DNA from: Spirosoma arboris | GTDB taxonomy: Bacteria > Bacteroidota > Bacteroidia > Cytophagales > Spirosomataceae | Direction of reading: 5' to 3' | Length of the DNA: 64,000 nt | Assembly (NCBI RefSeq): GCF_009754945.1 | Contig: NZ_WPIN01000006.1 | Coordinates: forward strand, 1 to 64,000 | In this document: positions 53,725 through 61,586 of the stretch, one piece after another | Position numbering within the stretch: position 1 is the first letter of the stretch | Layout: each line of letters starts with the position of its first letter | Program-made: the position numbers and the translations under genes | Notes under the pieces: generated by a model | Told to the model about the DNA's origin: nothing | Databases searched by the model: none | The model's input: only the letters and a program-made list of their open reading frames with translations

Positions 53725-53784
53725 GATATATGATGTAGGGTGTATGAATGACTACCATATGTCGTATATTCTACATCATATATC
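53725..53784. repeat. 14-bp inverted repeat between SUMF1-like gene and folK
   Basis: GATATATGATGTAG (53725-53738) and CTACATCATATATC (53771-53784) are perfect arms, with TATGATGTAGGGTGTATGA words shared with 49881-49901. The left arm starts 10 bases after one stop and the right arm ends 7 bases before the next ATG. The TATCCTACATC word continues into the folK ATG. Confidence 0.85.
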
Positions 53785-53791
53785 CTACATC

Positions 53792-54268
53792 ATGACTATT
53801 CTTCTTCTCGGTGCGAATCTTGGTGATCGTAGATCAACTCTTCAACGGGCTGTTGATTTGATTGCAGAACATGTTGGGGCTATAGTGAAGCAGTCGAGTT
53901 TGTACGAAACGGCGCCTTGGGGCGTGACTAACCAGCCGGCCTATCTGAATCAGGTGCTAACTGTTGAGACGAATTTAGCCCCAGAAGCACTCCTGGTTCA
54001 GACGCAGGCAATTGAGCAGGAATTGGGTCGCGTTCGACTCGAAAAATGGGGTGCCCGCGTAATTGACATTGATATTTTGTATTACGATCAACTCATTTGG
54101 CAAACAAATACGCTGACTATTCCACATCCTTATCTGCATGAGCGACGCTTTACGCTTGTGCCGCTGGCTGAGATTGCACCAGATTTTGTACATCCGATTT
54201 TACAGAAAACAACGCTGGAGTTATTAGAAGAATGTGGAGATGAAAGTGAAGTATTGCCTTTAAGGTGA
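53792..54268 (+). CDS. folK: 2-amino-4-hydroxy-6-hydroxymethyldihydropteridine pyrophosphokinase
   Basis: A 158-residue HPPK. ATG 53792 (MTILLLGANLGDRRSTLQRA) gives the canonical start; upstream in-frame codons translate the palindrome and are rejected. SLYETAPWG and GARVIDIDILYYD are the family motifs, the latter carrying the Mg-binding Asp pair. It transfers pyrophosphate from ATP to the pterin in folate synthesis. folP or folB are not adjacent. Confidence 0.95.
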   Translation: MTILLLGANLGDRRSTLQRAVDLIAEHVGAIVKQSSLYETAPWGVTNQPAYLNQVLTVETNLAPEALLVQTQAIEQELGRVRLEKWGARVIDIDILYYDQLIWQTNTLTIPHPYLHERRFTLVPLAEIAPDFVHPILQKTTLELLEECGDESEVLPLR

Positions 54269-54280
54269 TCATAAGTATGG

Positions 54281-54637
54281 TTAACTCAATAGCACTCCTG
54301 CTGGTATACCTAGCTCCTTATGGAAGAATTTAACCATTTCGAGTGTTAATGGTTTTCGCCGATTCAATACGGCAGAGACGTAACTCTTGCTACCTACTTT
54401 ACCTACAAAATCTTTGTTTTTATAACCTAACTCTTCCATCTTTAATCGAATTGCCTCAATGGGATCAGGGGCAGGAATAGGATAATGCTCGTCTTCATAA
54501 GCTTTGATAAGAAGTAAGGCTACTTGTAGTAGTTCACCATCTGGGCTTTCAGGTGGTGTTTTTTTGTCGAATTGTTCATCAATCCAGTTCATCAGTACCT
54601 CGTACTCTTCGTCTGTTTTTATCGTTTTTAAGATCAC
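54281..54637 (-). CDS. higA: HigA-type antitoxin, HTH protein
   Basis: A 118-residue protein whose C-terminal half is a small helix-turn-helix (IEAIRLKMEELGYKNKDFVGKVGSKSYVSAVLNRRKPLTLEMVKFFHKELGIPAGVLL) of the HigA/Xre antitoxin type. The N-terminal half (about 1-60) is helical and acidic and may bind the toxin. It follows the toxin gene with an ATGA overlap, the inverted order typical of HigBA. It would neutralise the toxin and repress the operon. The boundary with folK is 12 bases on the opposite strand. Confidence 0.9.
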   Translation of the reverse strand: MILKTIKTDEEYEVLMNWIDEQFDKKTPPESPDGELLQVALLLIKAYEDEHYPIPAPDPIEAIRLKMEELGYKNKDFVGKVGSKSYVSAVLNRRKPLTLEMVKFFHKELGIPAGVLLS

Positions 54638-54945
54638 GATTTCTGATATTGTACAGTTGTAACATCAATTTTGTCGTATTCGGCATGAGTACCGAACCAC
54701 TTGATTTGAATGGTTTTGTAGTCAAAAACCAGACGTACTATTAATCGGTACTTATTGCCCATGATATTAAAAACGATTCGGTCATCTCCAACAATGCTGG
54801 CTGAACCATAAACTGCTTTTAGCTCATTAAAATTAGAGAAACTGTGTTCCTTACATTCTGCGTACCATTGCTTCAATGCATTAGCTGCTGATGGATACAG
54901 TTTGCAATAGGCAAGTAGAGTGCGTCTTGCGATAATATTGAACAT
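54634..54945 (-). CDS. higB: HigB-type toxin (RelE superfamily mRNA interferase)
   Basis: A 103-residue protein of the HigB_toxin family, with LKQWYAECKEHSFSNFNELKAVYGSASIVGDDRIVFNIMGNKYRLIVRLVFDYKTIQIKWFGTHAEYDKID spanning the RelE fold. The IQIKWFGTHAEYDKI ending is the standard C-terminal strand and His of the family. Such toxins cleave translated mRNA. Overlap with the antitoxin gene by four bases fixes the pair. Sequence looks intact, so this should be a functional module. It may be recently acquired, but I could not measure base composition. Confidence 0.9.
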   Translation of the reverse strand: MFNIIARRTLLAYCKLYPSAANALKQWYAECKEHSFSNFNELKAVYGSASIVGDDRIVFNIMGNKYRLIVRLVFDYKTIQIKWFGTHAEYDKIDVTTVQYQKS

Positions 54946-55160
54946 ATTATTAAACTAGAGTCCATCAGCAGCCCCTTTGCATCTGGTGCGTTTTCTAGTC
55001 AGATGAACAGGGTATTTAGCTAGAAAGTTTACTTATAGTGAACAAAGTTTAAGCTTGATCTAGGAATAGTATAAGCTAATACAACTGGCGTTCAACTTAG
55101 TGAAGGGTAATATGCGATTTTTAATTCTCCAAAAACTTAACCCCTCCACTGAAAATATAG

Positions 55161-55168
55161 TACCTTTG
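55161..55168 (+). promoter_or_regulatory. Promoter -7 box for the aminotransferase
   Basis: TACCTTTG matches TAnnTTTG. It lies 41 bases before the ATG. The -33 is unclear. Confidence 0.6.
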
Positions 55169-55208
55169 CAGTCAGTTTGTTATCATTTTCTCAAAAACAT
55201 TACCGATT

Positions 55209-56426
55209 ATGTCTGCCACGCTTGACACCGTGAGTTTGTTAGCCGATCGCATCAACGCGCTGGAGGAATCGTCCACGCTGGCGATGACCAAAAAAGCCCG
55301 CGAATTGGCCGCACTGGGCCACAAAGTAATTAGCCTGAGCGTTGGAGAGCCGGATTTTAAAACGCCCCAACACATCTGCGAAGCTGCCAAAAAAGCCATT
55401 GATGACGGTTTTCATGGCTATTCACCCGTTGCGGGCTATCCCGATCTCCGCAAAGCCATTGCTGATAAATTCAAGCGCGACAATAATATTGATTGGAAAC
55501 CCGAAAATATCGTTGTCTCGACCGGTGCCAAGCACTCGCTTGCTAATGTCATTCAGGTGCTGATTAACCCTGGTGACGAGGTGGTCATTTTCTCGCCTTA
55601 TTGGGTTAGTTACTCCGAAATGGTGAAACTGGCAGAGGGTAAGGCAGTTGTTATTGATGGAGCGTTCGATAATAACTTCAAAGTCACACCGGAGCAATTT
55701 GAGGCAGCCATTACAGATCGGACCAAGATTGTGATGTATGCGTCGCCAAATAACCCGACTGGCTCTATTTATTCTGAAGCCGAACTCCGGGCCATTGCCG
55801 ATGTAGTAGCTCGTTATGAAAATATTCATGTTCTGGCCGACGAAATTTATGAATACATCAACTTCACACCCGAAGGTCATTTCAGTATGGGCTCGATCCC
55901 TGAAGTTGCCGAACGGGTAATCACCGTGAACGGTGTAGCCAAAGGTTATGCTATGACCGGCTGGCGTATTGGCTATATTGGCGCGGCTAAATGGATTGCC
56001 GAAGGTGTTGAGAAGTTGCAGGGACAGGTTACTTCGGGTACGAATTCGATTGCTCAGAAAGCAACTGTTGCTGCTTTGAATGGCCCGATGGAGCCCTCAA
56101 TAGAAATGGCTAAGGCTTATCATCGTCGACGCGATTTAGTTGTGAAACTATTGAAAGAAGTACCGCATTTTCGGACTAATGTACCAGAGGGAGCGTTTTA
56201 CGCTTTCCCTGACATCAGTTACTACTATGGCAAATCGGATGGTACGACTCGTATCGAGAATTCCGATGATTTTGCTTCATGGTTACTAAACACGGCTTAC
56301 GTAGCAACCGTGGCAGGCTCGGGTTTTGGGGCACCTAACTGCCTGCGTATTTCAACGGCAGCCTCAGATGAGTCACTAGTTGAAGCCGTGCAACGCATTA
56401 AAGATGCTGTGGCGACTCTACAATAA
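55209..56426 (+). CDS. aspC: Aspartate aminotransferase, class I PLP-dependent
   Basis: A 405-residue fold-type I aminotransferase of the subgroup Ib type. VGEPDFKTPQHICEAAKKAIDDG, HGYSPVAGYPDLRKAI, YASPNNPTGSIY and the PLP lysine K245 in NGVAKGYAMTGWRIGYIG are present. It should exchange aspartate and 2-oxoglutarate. Class Ib enzymes can also act on prephenate, so the symbol is approximate. It is monocistronic, with a strong promoter and a strong terminator. Confidence 0.92.
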   Translation: MSATLDTVSLLADRINALEESSTLAMTKKARELAALGHKVISLSVGEPDFKTPQHICEAAKKAIDDGFHGYSPVAGYPDLRKAIADKFKRDNNIDWKPENIVVSTGAKHSLANVIQVLINPGDEVVIFSPYWVSYSEMVKLAEGKAVVIDGAFDNNFKVTPEQFEAAITDRTKIVMYASPNNPTGSIYSEAELRAIADVVARYENIHVLADEIYEYINFTPEGHFSMGSIPEVAERVITVNGVAKGYAMTGWRIGYIGAAKWIAEGVEKLQGQVTSGTNSIAQKATVAALNGPMEPSIEMAKAYHRRRDLVVKLLKEVPHFRTNVPEGAFYAFPDISYYYGKSDGTTRIENSDDFASWLLNTAYVATVAGSGFGAPNCLRISTAASDESLVEAVQRIKDAVATLQ

Positions 56427-56444
56427 ATAATTAATTGCCAGACA

Positions 56445-56491
56445 CCAAACGTCGTCAGTATGCTGTTTTCAGTGGTACTGACGACGTTTGG
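56445..56491 (+). terminator. Hairpin terminator of the aminotransferase gene
   Basis: Arms 56445-56460 and 56476-56491 form a perfect 16-bp stem with a 15-base loop. Only GTTT follows, so its T-tract is weak. It starts 18 bases past the stop. Confidence 0.75.
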
Positions 56492-57003
56492 CGTTTAGGT
56501 ATTGTCCCGTTCACATGGTAGCTCAGGAGTTGGTTGATTATTATTTAGTACTATAATCGTTTAGTAAGGCGAATTTCTTCATTAATACCATTGGCAATCA
56601 GGTAATCTATTGAAAGATGACTCTATTTAGTATTATTTTGAGCTTTATACTTATTGAAAAATGTATACTAAACGGTCTATTAATAACTCGTTAAAGGAGC
56701 ATTTTTAAAAAATATTAAATAAACTAGAAGTCTTAATTGTAAAATGATTAACTTGGTTGGGCCTGACTAATTTTTGGCATTATAATTGATAAGGATTGAG
56801 TAGGTTAGGCAAGTGACAACAGATTAACCAGTAGGGAAATATAAAGTCGATAGTTCACGGCAAACTTTTAGAGGATGTCCTTGTTTTTGTATTAAGGCAA
56901 GGTTAATTTTGAATAAGAATAGAATAACGTACTGAGCATTGATTCGTAAGTTGTCGAATTGGCTAAACCGTAACCTTAATCTTAAAATTACTTCTTGAAA
57001 CCG
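56492..57003. other. Gene-free AT-rich stretch
   Basis: No ORF of note and no tRNA-like cloverleaf was seen in these 512 bases. It is AT-rich, with scattered TTTAGTA and ATACTAAAC words. It may hold the promoter of the small membrane protein, but no TAnnTTTG box near its start is clear. A small RNA cannot be excluded. Confidence 0.5.
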
Positions 57004-57189
57004 ATGAGAAATTTTCGCTTGTACATGATTTTTCAATGGGTTTTTTTCCTGCCCATTATTCTGCCGCTGTGTATAATCTTCGGAGCTTTGCGTGGGATTG
57101 TGCAGATGGTTGAGCGCGTTATGGAACAAATTATTTCGGATATAGCCCCATCAGAGCAAGCATCGGCAACGACATTGACTGAGCCTTGA
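57004..57189 (+). CDS. Small single-pass membrane protein, unknown
   Basis: A 61-residue protein from ATG 57004 (MRNFRLYMIFQWVFFLPIILPLCIIFGALRGIVQMVERV). One TM helix is predicted at about residues 7-29, followed by an amphipathic helix and an Ala/Thr-rich tail. A positive N-terminus suggests the N-in orientation. No family is recognised. A perfect 18-bp hairpin follows 64 bases after the stop, which supports a transcribed unit. Coding status is inferred from the start, composition and terminator. Confidence 0.55.
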   Translation: MRNFRLYMIFQWVFFLPIILPLCIIFGALRGIVQMVERVMEQIISDIAPSEQASATTLTEP

Positions 57190-57253
57190 CTTATTTTCTA
57201 GTACATATAGTTACGAACAGACTTGTTTAATCAAGTCAGCTCGCAAACGCTTT

Positions 57254-57292
57254 AAAGGCCGCATTTTCTGATCTTCAGAAAATGCGGCCTTT
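57254..57292. terminator. Bidirectional hairpin terminator
   Basis: Arms 57254-57271 and 57275-57292 form a perfect 18-bp stem with a 3-base loop (AAAGGCCGCATTTTCTGA side), with CTTTTA after it. It ends the small protein gene and lies 30 bases from the convergent RluA-type gene. Confidence 0.9.
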
Positions 57293-57322
57293 AGCTTTTA
57301 GATAACCTTACGTTGTGCTCTT

Positions 57323-58069
57323 TTATTCAAAAATGAAGTCCATATTTTTGTCCTTATAATTCTCGTCGTCCAGATCCAGAAATTCTTCCCAAAAAGGATC
57401 GTTAGGCAAACCTGCCTTACAGATGATTGGTCGGTCTGGTGCTCCAGCTTGCTTTACTGGATGGATGAAGTAAAGACGACGAGCGTGCAGGTAAATCTTC
57501 TTATCAGATACCGCCCGGTCATAACCATATTTGACATCACCCCGAATGGGGCAACCCATATGGGCTAACTGTGATCGGATTTGGTGAGGACGGCCTGTAA
57601 TAGGATTGACCTCTAACAGATAATGCTCATTAATTTTACCTAGAATCCGATACGATAATTCTGCTTTCTGCGAATTCGGAACCTCATAATCGTAGACCGT
57701 AACCTGATTCTTCTGCTCGTCCTTAATCAGCCAGTTGACTAGCTTGTCTGCATCTTTAGGTGGTTTATGCCGGACGACAGCCCAGTAAGTTTTTTGTACT
57801 TGACGCTTCCGGAAAATTTCGTTCATGCGCTCCAGCGCTTTCGAGGTGCGGGCAAATACGACTAAGCCACTCACAGGTCGATCGAGTCGATGAACCAAGC
57901 CCAAAAAAACCTCACCCGGTTTGTTGTACTTTTCTTTGACGTAATCTTTCAAAACATCCAGCAAGGTGGTATCGCCCGTGCGGTCCCCTTGCACCAGAAT
58001 ACCCGGATCTTTATTGACAATTAACAGGTGGTTGTCCTCGTAAACCACCTGATATGGTTTCTTTTTCAT
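57323..58069 (-). CDS. RluA-family pseudouridine synthase
   Basis: A 248-residue protein with no S4 domain. LLIVNKDPGILVQ, LVHRLDRPVSGLVVFARTSKA (catalytic Asp) and RPHQIRSQLAHMGCPI are the RluA/RluD hallmarks. It modifies uridines in 23S rRNA or tRNA; the site is not known. The C-terminus is acidic (LDLDDENYKDKNMDF). It follows panB on the same strand across a terminator-like hairpin, so expression may be partly separate. Confidence 0.93.
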   Translation of the reverse strand: MKKKPYQVVYEDNHLLIVNKDPGILVQGDRTGDTTLLDVLKDYVKEKYNKPGEVFLGLVHRLDRPVSGLVVFARTSKALERMNEIFRKRQVQKTYWAVVRHKPPKDADKLVNWLIKDEQKNQVTVYDYEVPNSQKAELSYRILGKINEHYLLEVNPITGRPHQIRSQLAHMGCPIRGDVKYGYDRAVSDKKIYLHARRLYFIHPVKQAGAPDRPIICKAGLPNDPFWEEFLDLDDENYKDKNMDFIFE

Positions 58070-58125
58070 ATTTAACGTAGTAATGCGCGGTTCCCCACCG
58101 GGATAGTCCGATGAAAACCGCTTTT

Positions 58126-58173
58126 AATAAAAAATATGCCCACCCGCACAGGCGACCCCGTGCAACGGTGGGC
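58126..58173 (-). terminator. Hairpin after panB
   Basis: On the minus strand, GCCCACC plus GCAC pair with GTGC and GGTGGGC (58173-58160 with 58149-58138) with a small bulge, followed by ATATTTTTTATT. It sits between panB and the RluA-type gene and may only partly end transcription. Confidence 0.75.
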
Positions 58174-58191
58174 GGTTCATAATACGCTAAC

Positions 58192-59010
58192 TCAATATGC
58201 TTCTTTCTCGTTCGGAAAGTCGTTGGTTTTCACATCATCCACGTAATGAGCAATGGCCTCTTTCATAACAGTATGCAGTTCGGCATACCGACGCAGGAAG
58301 CGTGGTTTAAACTCATTGTTGATACCTAATAAGTCGTGGAAAACCAGAATTTGCCCGTCAGCATCGGGGCCCGCGCCAATACCAATTGTGGGTATATTCA
58401 GGCTTGCCGACACTTTTTTGGTGAGGGATGCCGGGATTTTTTCGAGTACAATCCCAAAGCAGCCAATGTCTTCGAGCATATGCGCATCAGCCATTAATTT
58501 TTCAGCTTCAGCTTCTTCTCTAGCCCGAACGGCATAGGTGCCAAATTTGTAAATAGATTGGGGAGTTAGGCCAAGATGGCCCATTACAGGGACGCCCGCA
58601 CTCAGAATTCGGACGATGGATTCCTTGATTTCCAGCCCACCTTCCATTTTTACAGCGTGCGCTCCCGACTCTTTCATGATTCGAATGGCCGATTGCAAAG
58701 CTACCGATGAATTACCCTGGTAGGAACCAAACGGCAAATCAACTACAACCAGTGCCCGCTTAACCCCTCGTACTACTGAGCTGGCATGATAAATCATCTG
58801 GTCGAGGGTGATAGGCAGCGTGGTTTCATGACCTGCCATAACGTTCGAGGCTGAGTCACCTACCAGAATTAGCTCAACGCCCGCGGCATCGACTACCCGC
58901 GCCATCGAATAATCGTAGGCTGTTAGAGCCGAAATTTTTTCGCCTTTATTTTTGAGCTCCTGGATGGTATGCGTAGTAACGCGCTTGATGTCGGGATTAT
59001 GAACAGACAT
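58192..59010 (-). CDS. panB: 3-methyl-2-oxobutanoate hydroxymethyltransferase
   Basis: A 272-residue ketopantoate hydroxymethyltransferase. LTAYDYSMARVVDAAGVELILVGDSASNVMAGHETTLPITLDQM and HAVKMEGG, GVPVMGHLGLTPQS, IGIGAGPDADGQILVFHDLLG are diagnostic. It adds a methylene from 5,10-methylene-THF to 2-oxoisovalerate in pantothenate synthesis. panC or panE is not adjacent. A TACCTTTG promoter lies 62 bases upstream of the start. Confidence 0.96.
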   Translation of the reverse strand: MSVHNPDIKRVTTHTIQELKNKGEKISALTAYDYSMARVVDAAGVELILVGDSASNVMAGHETTLPITLDQMIYHASSVVRGVKRALVVVDLPFGSYQGNSSVALQSAIRIMKESGAHAVKMEGGLEIKESIVRILSAGVPVMGHLGLTPQSIYKFGTYAVRAREEAEAEKLMADAHMLEDIGCFGIVLEKIPASLTKKVSASLNIPTIGIGAGPDADGQILVFHDLLGINNEFKPRFLRRYAELHTVMKEAIAHYVDDVKTNDFPNEKEAY

Positions 59011-59013
59011 AGT

Positions 59014-59128
59014 GATTTACGATGTACAATTTGTGAACGGTCCGCCGTAGCGGTTACGATTTCGCACCTTGCAAAGGTAAAGGCCCAGGAATCTAAAATC
59101 GTAACTCGTACATCGTAATTCGTAAATC
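59014..59128. repeat. Interrupted inverted repeat in envC-panB gap
   Basis: GATTTACGATGTAC (59014-59027) corresponds to GTACATCGTAATTCGTAAATC (59108-59128), which pairs fully if a 7-base TTCGTAA-type insert is looped out. It spans from 4 bases upstream of the panB ATG into the envC stop codon, and the panB promoter lies in the loop. Confidence 0.75.
59072..59079 (-). promoter_or_regulatory. Promoter -7 box for panB
   Basis: TACCTTTG on the minus strand matches TAnnTTTG and lies 62 bases upstream of the panB ATG, within the loop of the inverted repeat. Confidence 0.55.
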
Positions 59129-60578
59129 ATCTTGGCGTAAGCCACGACTCAGGGTTGAGTTTGGTGAATTCTTTCCAGATTTGGAACTGGATTTCGGAAA
59201 CCCCATTTTTATCTGTCGCGACCGTTCCAATAGACTCACGGGCTTTCACGTGTTGGCCTACGCGAACCGATACGCTCTTTAGCTTGGCATAAAGTGTAAA
59301 ATAGTCACCGTGCTGAATCGCAACAACATTGTTCATGCCTGGAATATTGGTGACATCCTGGACAACACCGTCATAAACAGATCGGACCCCTTCGCCCGCA
59401 TTTGTTTGAATGTCAATCCCTTGATTTTCAACGAATATGCCTTTCAGTACTGGGTGAGGTTTTCGCCCAAAGTGATCAGAAATGAATCCTTTTGTGACAG
59501 GCCAGGGCAGATGTGCCCGTGAAGCTGTAAACGACGACGCCAGCGCTGTTTCTTCATCGTTGAGGTTATTATCCCGACGTTCATCAGGCTTTTTGGCAGC
59601 AGGTTCAGGTTCGACGGGTCGTTCTACTTTAGCAACATCAGCTGGTGCGGGCTTTTCACCTGCTTTCTCTGCGGCTGCTATAGCGTCTTCAGCACGTTTG
59701 CGTTCGGCAGCTTTACGAGCAGCTTCAAGACGGGCAAGACGGTCGCGTTCAGCTCGTTCGCGGGCTTCACGTTCTGCACGCTCTTTCGCTTCCCGGGCAA
59801 TGATACGCGTAATCATTGACTCGAGCCGGTTGATGGCCCGGCGACTTTCGGCCAATTCTGCCTGGAGTTCAGCTTCTTTCTTACTCAACTCTTTTACTAC
59901 CCCATTTTTCTCGACTTTCAGGGTTTCAAGCTTTTGAGTCTCATTTACTTTCGCGCCAATCGTATTCTTTTGTTCAAGCCGTTTATGCTGCGTCGCTTTT
60001 TGTTTACCCTGTAGCATGACCTGAACGTTATTCATTTGCCGCACCTGACTCTGGCGGGCGTCGGAATACTGGCGTAGGTATCGATACCGGGCAACGAGTT
60101 GGTTGAAGTTATCAGACGCAAATAAAAACCCCAACGGATTGACCTGCTGACGTCGTTTATCGGCTGCATAAATCATAGAGCCGTATTCGGCTTTAAGCTT
60201 GTTCAAATCCTGTGTGAGCGCCGTGCTGGCCTGGCGTAGTTCGGCAATTTCAGCTTCGGTTAATCGAAGATCTTTATTAAGCAGGCCAATCTGTTTCGAC
60301 TGGGTTTGAATCTGTTGATCAAGTGCTTTGAGTTGGCCTAAACTAGCTTGCTTCTCCGATGCAGTTTGCTTAAGAATCGTCCGGATCTGGTTCATCTTTT
60401 CCAGATTCTGCTTCTTTTCCTTCTCTAAAACCTGCCGATTTCGTTGGGTTTGCGGCACCTGATTCTGCGGCTGAATCTGTGCTTGCACTGGCTCAATGAA
60501 CCACACAAAACTGAGCGCTATCAGACTGATTGCTGACCAGTAAACAATTCGGAAAGTAAATAAACTAGTGGGGTGCAT
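59127..60578 (-). CDS. EnvC-like murein hydrolase activator with degenerate LytM domain
   Basis: A 483-residue protein with an N-terminal signal/TM (VYWSAISLIALSFVWFI), two long coiled coils (residues about 45-140 and 190-300) and a Glu/Ala/Lys-rich linker. The C-terminal LytM/M23 domain starts near 355 (LPWPVTKGFISDHFGRKPHPVLKG). Zinc ligands of active M23 peptidases are partly missing: YAKL replaces Y-H and IQFQIW replaces HLHFEV. The domain probably activates amidases as EnvC does, rather than cutting peptidoglycan. It is encoded in the common Bacteroidota order TPR, DUF4292, EnvC-like, with 32 bases to the DUF4292 gene. Confidence 0.9.
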   Translation of the reverse strand: MHPTSLFTFRIVYWSAISLIALSFVWFIEPVQAQIQPQNQVPQTQRNRQVLEKEKKQNLEKMNQIRTILKQTASEKQASLGQLKALDQQIQTQSKQIGLLNKDLRLTEAEIAELRQASTALTQDLNKLKAEYGSMIYAADKRRQQVNPLGFLFASDNFNQLVARYRYLRQYSDARQSQVRQMNNVQVMLQGKQKATQHKRLEQKNTIGAKVNETQKLETLKVEKNGVVKELSKKEAELQAELAESRRAINRLESMITRIIAREAKERAEREARERAERDRLARLEAARKAAERKRAEDAIAAAEKAGEKPAPADVAKVERPVEPEPAAKKPDERRDNNLNDEETALASSFTASRAHLPWPVTKGFISDHFGRKPHPVLKGIFVENQGIDIQTNAGEGVRSVYDGVVQDVTNIPGMNNVVAIQHGDYFTLYAKLKSVSVRVGQHVKARESIGTVATDKNGVSEIQFQIWKEFTKLNPESWLTPR

Positions 60579-60610
60579 GGATTTTGAAAATACTACCCGA
60601 GTACCTATGG

Positions 60611-61483
60611 TTATGGTCGACGCTGATAATTTGCTGGAATATTGAATGGGAATTCCGGACTTTTTTCGACCAGTTCAACTTTATTATATTTGATACGCAG
60701 CAAGGTTTGATAAAACTGACCATCAGTCTTCGATTGGTAATCGAGCGTTACGAGACTTGTATAAGGAAACAGGAAATTATTGAGCGAAGTAAAATCGTCA
60801 TAATCCAGCCGCAGGGTATTTTTTGTGGGCTGTTCTGTTACCATCAATTTTTTTAATTTCCGATCCTGTTCGCCAATGTAATTTTCAACCAGCACTTTGC
60901 CTTCGCTTTGCCGTAACAGAAGATAGTCGCGCTCATTTTTGATTTTTTGTGCTGGGCGCTTAGGCAAGGGTAAATTTCCAACGATTAAGGCCTGTAGCAA
61001 CTGGAAGTTCATCTGAAAATTGAACTGTTTGCTCAATGTTGGAAAATCATAAACGCTATATTCCCGGTGAATTTTGTCAATGATTGTGATTGAATCATGG
61101 GTAATCAGGCCACGAACCGCTTCGATCCCCAGTTTAGAAACGGAGAGCCAGATCAGACTATCTTTTCGTACCCGAATGTTGACATTAGCGTTGTCAATAT
61201 CTTGAGAAGGACTTTTGAACGAAATTTTTGATTTGGCCGTGAGGTAACGAAAATCAATTTCGGCAACGTTAGCACGGGCTTCCTCAATGCCTGGTCGAGC
61301 AGGCCGGACGATCGTTACTGTATCAGTGGGCACACTTGGCTTAGGGCGTATTGCAATCGTTGAGTCAGACGTAGGCGCTGGAACGACAGTTGGGCCTGCT
61401 GAATGCGACATGTGATGACGTCGACAACCTTCCGAACCCAGAAATGTGAGCAGCAATCCTATAACGCACAGATATTTATTCAT
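60611..61483 (-). CDS. DUF4292 lipoprotein
   Basis: A 290-residue lipoprotein from ATG 61483 (MNKYLCVIGLLLTFLGSEGC). An in-frame ATG five codons upstream is an alternative. A Pro/Thr-rich linker (about 25-65) leads to a LolA/LolB-like beta-sheet domain (FRYLTAKSKISFKSPSQDIDNANVNIRVRKDSLIWLSVSKLGIEAVRGLIT, HREYSVYDF, YTSLVTLDYQSKTDGQFYQTLLRIKYNKVEL). The fold suggests a lipid- or lipoprotein-binding role at the outer membrane (inference). It sits between the TPR gene and the EnvC-like gene, all on the minus strand. Confidence 0.88.
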   Translation of the reverse strand: MNKYLCVIGLLLTFLGSEGCRRHHMSHSAGPTVVPAPTSDSTIAIRPKPSVPTDTVTIVRPARPGIEEARANVAEIDFRYLTAKSKISFKSPSQDIDNANVNIRVRKDSLIWLSVSKLGIEAVRGLITHDSITIIDKIHREYSVYDFPTLSKQFNFQMNFQLLQALIVGNLPLPKRPAQKIKNERDYLLLRQSEGKVLVENYIGEQDRKLKKLMVTEQPTKNTLRLDYDDFTSLNNFLFPYTSLVTLDYQSKTDGQFYQTLLRIKYNKVELVEKSPEFPFNIPANYQRRP

Positions 61484-61499
61484 TTGGGAGATTTTCAAT

Positions 61500-61565
61500 T
61501 TTCGGCTTTCAGGCTATAGTTTCGATCATAAGTATGTGTAGAAACCCATTTACTGAAAGCCGAAA
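61500..61565. repeat. 13-bp inverted repeat in TPR-DUF4292 gap
   Basis: TTTCGGCTTTCAG (61500-61512) and CTGAAAGCCGAAA (61553-61565) are exact complements, and GATTTTC (61491) pairs with GAAAATC (61562). It occupies the gap between two co-directional genes (88 bases), as in the other members of this group. Confidence 0.85.
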
Positions 61566-61586
61566 ATCATATACCATAAAACCGGT

